Source: Diplolepis rosae
Taxonomy: Eukaryota; Arthropoda; Insecta; Hymenoptera; Diplolepididae
Assembly (NCBI GenBank): GCA_030998225.1
Contig: JAPYXD010000698.1
Coordinates: 2,645,001 to 2,709,000 of the forward strand
Length of the DNA stretch: 64,000 nt
Reading direction: 5' to 3'
Positions 58,537 through 64,000 of the stretch are shown here, one piece after another. Position 1 is the first letter of the stretch, and each line of letters begins with the position of its first letter. The position numbers and the translations under genes are program-made. A model generated the notes under the pieces. It did no database searches. It was not told the DNA's origin and saw only the letters and a program-made list of their open reading frames with translations.

Positions 58537-59650
58537 TGTTCAAAAGTCGCCGAGCACTTGTTTATAACCATTCACATAAAAGCTTCTAATTTATAAAATA
58601 CTTAACATTGCATTTTTTCCGTAGAATAACATGGAAGGTAACAAAATTCTACATTTAATGACCCCAAAACAGAATGTTTTAATCCATTATTAACGAAGAT
58701 ATTGACAAAAAAGCAAAAATTAAAAGCTTTTCTAAATTGTGAATAACTTTTGAAATAATTAATATTTTTTAACTCAAAATTTCAAGAATTCGAAAGGTTG
58801 CCTTCTTTTTTCTTTCCTTCTTTTTTTATGGGTTTTTCATAATCATTGATCCTAGGAAATTTTGTTGGTCCAAATTTAGTCTTTTTTGGATTTTGAGAGT
58901 TCGAACGGTTTGGAATTATTGAAATTTTGAATTATAAATTTTCATTGGATGTTAAGATGAATATGAGGTGGAAGGTTACCTTCATTTTTCTTTCCTCCCT
59001 TTTTATTGGTTTCTCATAATTGTTGATCCTAGAATAAATTTTTGGTCCAAATTTGATCGTTATTTGTATTTTGAGAGTTCGAACGGTTTCGAATTCTTGA
59101 AATTTTAAATTATACTTTTGTTTGGACGTTAAGATAAATTTGAGGTAGAAGGTTGCCTTCTTTTTCTTTTCCTCCTTTTTTGTTTACGTAGAAGGTCAGT
59201 AATGTAACAAGTAAATTGTAATAGTTTTTTCTTGAATGCAACAAAAATCTGAGCTTAGAACGAAAAAGTTGTAAAACTTAAAATTTGTGAAATTATTTAT
59301 GAAAGAAAGTTTGAAAATAATTGTATTGTATTTTTTTCATATTATCAATTTTCATAATTTTTAAAATCCATTTTTCAACTATGAGAATTCTTTGTATTCT
59401 CAAAATTTTGGTTTTCTAAATTTTAACTTCAATAGTATCAAGGAAAAATCTATCAAAATATTTTTCATACGTTGTTAATAGTCTATGTAAATTAACCTTT
59501 ACAATAATCTGAGGACAAATAAAAAATGTTCATTGTTTCAAGAGTTGTTAAAAATCCAAGAAAACTTTGAAATCTTGACTCTTTTTGCAATATCTTCGTT
59601 AATAACTGACTAAAACAATTCGTTTTGAGGTAATTAAATGTATATTATGT
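58537..59650. mobile_element. Tc1-type hairpin element, right end lost, with internal minisatellite
   Basis: Left end CACTACTGTTCAAAAGTCGC after TA. The arms near 58590-58710 and 59570-59640 are complementary (ATTAACGAAGATATTG). A fragment of the same arm occurs at 2055-2165. No coding sequence is recognised. Confidence 0.7.
58794..59190. repeat. 178-bp tandem repeat, about 2.2 copies
   Basis: Units start at AAGGTTGCCTTC (58794), AAGGTTACCTTC (58972) and AAGGTTGCCTTC (59149), periods 178 and 177. Shared internal landmarks are TTGATCCTAG, GGTCCAAATTT and GAGAGTTCGAACGGTTT. Confidence 0.9.
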
Positions 59651-60059
59651 TGAGAAAATATAATTTACATAATTATCGCAAATATAAACATTATTTCTTA
59701 ATACAGAATTAAATTTTCTTAAGAACAAAATAATTATATGATTTAATATTTCTAAGCCTTTTCTACCCTTTTCCCGGATTAATACTCGTCGTCTTCGTGG
59801 AAGTGTAATGCATAATAAATTCGTAAAGGAAAGGTTAGCAAAGGGTGGTCGATTCAGGTATGATACCTTTGTATATCTATTATACGGTTGATAAGATATT
59901 CATAACTGTCAGCAATTGAAAAGGTGTATGCATATACATATTATTATTTTCAGAAATCAGTTTTTCCACTGTGAGTTACGTGGAAAAAGTATAAAAATTA
60001 AATAACTTTTCTAAAAACATATTATCAATGACGAACAGTCAATTGAGGAGATTCAGTCA

Positions 60060-60306
60060 TTTTTATTACGTTTACAAAATTTTCTGAAAGATGTTTTGTA
60101 AATTAAAAAAGTTATCTTACATGAACGAATAAATGTATAATTGAGTCACGTGGTCCAATTGTTCCATGGCCTTAACAGACATGCTTTATTGTCTTTCATT
60201 ACGTTTCCCAATTTTTCAAAAAGATGTTTTGTAAATTAAGAAAATTATCTTACATGAACAAATTAATCTACTATTTAGTCACGTGATCCAATTGATGCAT
60301 GGCCTT
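60060..60306. repeat. Two adjacent family A right halves
   Basis: Two right halves of family A occur in tandem, ending CCATGGCC+TTAA at 60166-60177 and GCATGGCC+TTAA near 60297-60308. Other partial A copies are at 27083-27216, 35980-36203 and 56940-56984. Confidence 0.7.
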
Positions 60307-61120
60307 AAAAACATCTCAATATATTTTTCAGAAACAACTCTCATTTTCAGATTTTTTCTCATTACTTGACAATTTGCATACCAAAAATATTATTCCACGT
60401 TCTAGTTGAAATCATGATTATTTAAATTTTTGTCTACGGTAATGTTTAATATTTAAAGAAAAAGGGAGTAAAAAGGCACCTGCTTGAGCTGAAAGCTTAG
60501 AATGCGACTAAGGATAGCTTGAATATTGAGTGCGAGCTCGGTTGGATCGCTCCCAGTCCGTGTTAAATAACTAATGTTGCGTGCACCTTGGACACGTATA
60601 GCTTGAAACGAAGTGCGTGAGTGCGTTCTACTAATACCCATGTCGTGTTCATTTGTGTGGGAGTCGCCGACACGTAATTCGCACAAAACACAAGGGTAGT
60701 AAGCCGCTTTTAATTTCAGCACGCAAAAGCCTCGCGGAAATACGCCAGTTGAGCCTCCTTTGCGAATATGGCGAATCGTGCATCGATCGATATTACGAGT
60801 ATGTATATTCACTTGTAACCATTTACACTGAGCTGGCTCTGTACCTATATACATAAACAACAGCTGTATCCAACTAAGCGCGTGCTCGAGGCTCTTATAA
60901 TAAACTCAGAAGATCGGGACTCACACTGTCTTCCTACACGTTACATTTGCTTTCTATCTGAATTCCGCAAGGTGTTGTAAATTTAATAACGATTTTTCAT
61001 TTTACCCAGCACTTTGCAACTTGAATTCCAAGGAAAATACATTTTTATTCGGAACCAAGAATAATAAATAAAGCAAGTAAACATGGCAAATAGTGGACAT
61101 TTTTCCATGATGTTCTTGAA

Positions 61121-62816
61121 GTGAATTAAAGAAATTTTCAATAAAAGAAAACGCGGAATTTCAGATTGTCTTTCTAAAGCTCTCCAAACAAGTTCTTGAT
61201 CATTTTCGATTTTTTAAGGTCAAGTATATAGTATATGAAGTTCTTTTAACAAAAAACAATATACTGTAGAATTTACAATAGATTCAGTTCCTGAAATGAA
61301 CACGGAGAAAAATGGATACTTCACTATATGACAAGCATCTTATATATTTAGTTCTAATATCCAGATATTGAACTCTAATATCTGAATATTCGGCTTAACT
61401 ATCTGAAATATTGAAATTGGTTAATGTAAATATCTTTGATATTACAGCTGATTATTAAGATATTTCAATTTAATATATGAGATGCTTGTTACATAGTTGA
61501 ATATTTATATATTAATCCTGAACATCCATTTTTCTCTGTGAATTAGAGCAATTTTCAATAAAAGAGCACGCGGAGTTTTAGAGTGTCTTTCTAAAGCTCT
61601 CCAAACAAGTTCTTGATCATTTTTGATTTTTTAAGGTCAAGTATGAAGTATGTTTATGAAGTTCTTTTAACAAGAATCAATATACTATAGAATTTATCAT
61701 AGATTCAGTTCCTGAAGTGAACACGGAGAAAACTGGATATTCAACTATATAACAAGCATCTTAAATATTCAGTTTTAATATATAGATACTAAACTGTAAT
61801 ATCTGAAATATTAAAATAGGTTAATATGAATATCTTTAATGGGTTTCATCACCTTTGAGCCTCCAAGAATAGTGTCATTTTTATGATCTATTTTTAGGCA
61901 GATAACAAAACGTAAAGTCATTTAAATTTATAGAGCTTATTAACTAATATATTAACTTTATAAAAAAAATTTTTTGTTCAGAAATACAAAATGGTGGTTT
62001 AGTATTGCTGTGTTAAAAAAAAAAAAATTTTTCGGAGGTCGTCTGCGGCAAGAAATTCTAAAAATTGAGATTTGTATCTCGAACAAAAAAACAAATTTTT
62101 TCCTAATGTTTATAAAATTGCCCAGTGAAGTACCCAAGATAAAAAAAAATATTCCTTTTTGCCAAAATGGTGAGCGTTTGAATGTAACACTCGATTTCTG
62201 CCCAAAAAAGCGACCTTAATTTCTTAAACAAATAAGCAATTGTCAACCAATCTTAAAAATCGTAGGTACTCCAATAGATAATTAAATGATCTTCTATTTA
62301 AAACAAGATTCATGTCAATCGGTTAAAAATTGTTGAAATGGCATGTCTTGCCGATTTGAAAGAGTCAGTTTCGAGTAAAACACGTTTAAAATTTTAAAAA
62401 CGTAAAAAAGTATTATAATTTAATATGCCTCTCATCTGCTGTGCCCGCCCCCACTAAAAAACTATTGGGCAACATTCTTAGGACCCTAAGAAACCTTTTT
62501 ATGGAATAAAAAAAAAATTATTTTTTGAAAATAGAAAGGTGATGAACTACAGTTGAATATTAAAATATTGAAATTGAATACATGAGATGCTTTTCACATA
62601 GTTGAATATCTAGATATTGATCCTGAATATCAATTTTTCTCCGTGAATTAAAGACATTTTTATAATAAAACAAAACGCGGAATTTCAGAGTGTCTTTCTA
62701 AAGCTCTCAAAACAATTTATTAATCATTTTCGATTTTTTAAGGTCAAGTATAAAGTATATGAAGTTTTTTTAACAAAAATTAATATTCTGTAGAATTTAC
62801 CATAGATTCAGGTAAA
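61121..62816. repeat. Tandem array: 180-bp spacer plus CACGGAGAAAAATGG MITE
   Basis: Order is spacer 61121-61300, MITE 61301-61540, spacer 61541-61721, MITE 61722-62645 (interrupted by the G element) and spacer 62646-62816. The MITE ends are CACGGAGAAAAATGGATA and CACAGAGAAAAATGGATG. Spacers share CTTTCTAAAGCTCTC and TTTTTTAAGGTCAAGTAT. Confidence 0.85.
61840..62550. mobile_element. Family G element (copy 2), nested in a tandem MITE
   Basis: Left TTAA at 61836-61839, then TGGGTTTCATCACCTTTG. The right end GTAGTTCATCACCTTTC (inward) is not followed by TTAA. It interrupts a CACGGAGAAAAATGG-ended MITE that resumes at 62551. The interior matches 26433-27078 with small indels. Confidence 0.8.
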
Positions 62817-64000
62817 GTGAATTAAATAAAATATATTTTGTCAAATCTCGGTAAATTCTTTTAAAATTTCTAGAAGATACTTCTATTGCCTTTTATTCAA
62901 ATGAAATAGGTTACGAATTAACTAAGCCTTCGTCAATTTCAAATGGAGTTTAGATTCTTATAAATTAACTCCAAATCAAATGATTAAAATAAATCTTTAT
63001 CCTAGTTAAAAAATAGAAATTTTAATAAGTATCTCTCAAAGTACTTCAAAATAAAAAATATTTATGAAAAGTTCTATAAGTCCTAATTATGCCCATTAGA
63101 TAAAAATTGATATGATTGATTTTCAAAATGAAATATTAGCAAACACTTTTTTTTATAATTATGTAACGTCTCTCCTTTGAATATTGAACCGTTTCCCAGT
63201 AAAGTTTATATTGAAAGGTATAATAATTCATTGAATTGGGAAATCACTACACGAACAATGGGGCAGAATCTTAAGGTAAGAACTCTTTCGGAATCGATGC
63301 GGACATGTACCCGTACGCGTATACGTATCGCGTAATGACTGCGTGTTGCTCATTGCCATTACGGAATAGGGCAAATGAATAGGATCATTTACGAGTCTCG
63401 AAAGTATCGGCCGGCAACCACATCGGATCGCGTGTTTAGCGGAATACAGGATCTGCGAGGATGAATCAGGTCCTGCGTGGTCGAAGGATGCAACCGTTAG
63501 GTTAGGTATTAACCTGTGCGGATAGGATAAAACGAGCGTGGAAGCCTGCTTACAGTTCTTTCGTTAGGAGATAGACCTCGCGAGCGAGATCTTCGTGGGA
63601 ACCGATCCTGCGTTTTCTGCTCTAGCACGACGGCTTGGTCAGAACCACAGGGCTTTCGGGATACCTCACGCAAAACGTATCGACTCGTGCTTCATTTCAC
63701 TCTACGATTTATTTTCGACGCTTCTTTCGCCGCACTTTTTCCATCTTGCCGAACTCGTCCTCGATGATAGTCGATAAAACGCACGTGGTTCGAAACTCCG
63801 GATAGAATTGGCTCGCTTAGTAAGGAATTAAATGCGATTTATGTTCCCCGTTCCTTCCGTTATCGATACTGGAAATACTAGCCGTCTTCCCTCAACTTCC
63901 CATTCTAAAGCTTCTCATTCATTGGCCCCTTTTGTTGATTTTTATACTTTATTCCTATTAAATGACCATTTAGATTACGAAGAATGGGCACTTATTCATT

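Noticed and set aside
60453..60860. 135-codon minus-strand frame
   Set aside because: No family resemblance and overlapped by another open frame on the plus strand; likely non-coding.

Overview
The window looks like transposon-rich, AT-rich chromosomal DNA of an insect, probably a hymenopteran (ant, bee or wasp). Nested mariner (DD34D) remnants of several subfamilies, a Penelope-like retroelement, hairpin MITEs and a spliced intron inside one element make it animal DNA; the hymenopteran assignment is only an impression from the repeat types. I found no host protein-coding gene, rRNA gene or full tRNA gene. Every open frame I could assign to a family belongs to a mobile element and is broken. 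The remaining short frames are unsupported.

Layout. 1-3.9 kb: a duplicated repeat with an iterated CACTGATTCA motif, a hairpin MITE and two TTAA-flanked elements. 6.8-9.0 kb: a MITE, then a mariner interrupted by part of another mariner. 11-15 kb: a TTAA element between direct repeats, hairpin MITEs and a 1.4-kb palindromic element. 15.7-18.35 kb: a long repeat (family L) hosting a TTAA element and a deleted mariner, which itself hosts a MITE. 19.5-22.9 kb: nested inverted repeats with a 9-bp-TSD insertion. 23.5-25 kb: a GC-rich element and a tandem MITE array. 26.3-35.1 kb: the densest cluster of TTAA elements, with Penelope-type repeats carrying hammerhead-like motifs. 36.9-49.6 kb: family H MITEs, a hAT MITE, a tRNA-like SINE, a second L copy, a Tc1-type hairpin and an almost full-length mauritiana-type mariner. 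50.8-53.5 kb: a hammerhead-like motif, a Penelope GIY-YIG fragment interrupted by an element with GC-rich ends, and a deleted mariner. 54.4-62.8 kb: more TTAA and CACTG-type MITEs, a third L copy, a minisatellite and a tandem MITE array. The rest is apparently single-copy AT-rich sequence.

The elements do not form a pathway; the coherent signal is their history. Several insertions can be proved from the window alone, because another copy of the host repeat shows the empty site: the mariner in L, B in the 33-kb palindrome, the iterated-motif MITE in H, the SINE in H, and a MITE in the CTGTTAGAA family. The most notable features are seven TIR families that share TTAA flanks and mostly 5'-GG ends (Kolobok-like rather than piggyBac-like), several of them with a common internal motif, and two hammerhead-ribozyme-like folds with complementary flanks.
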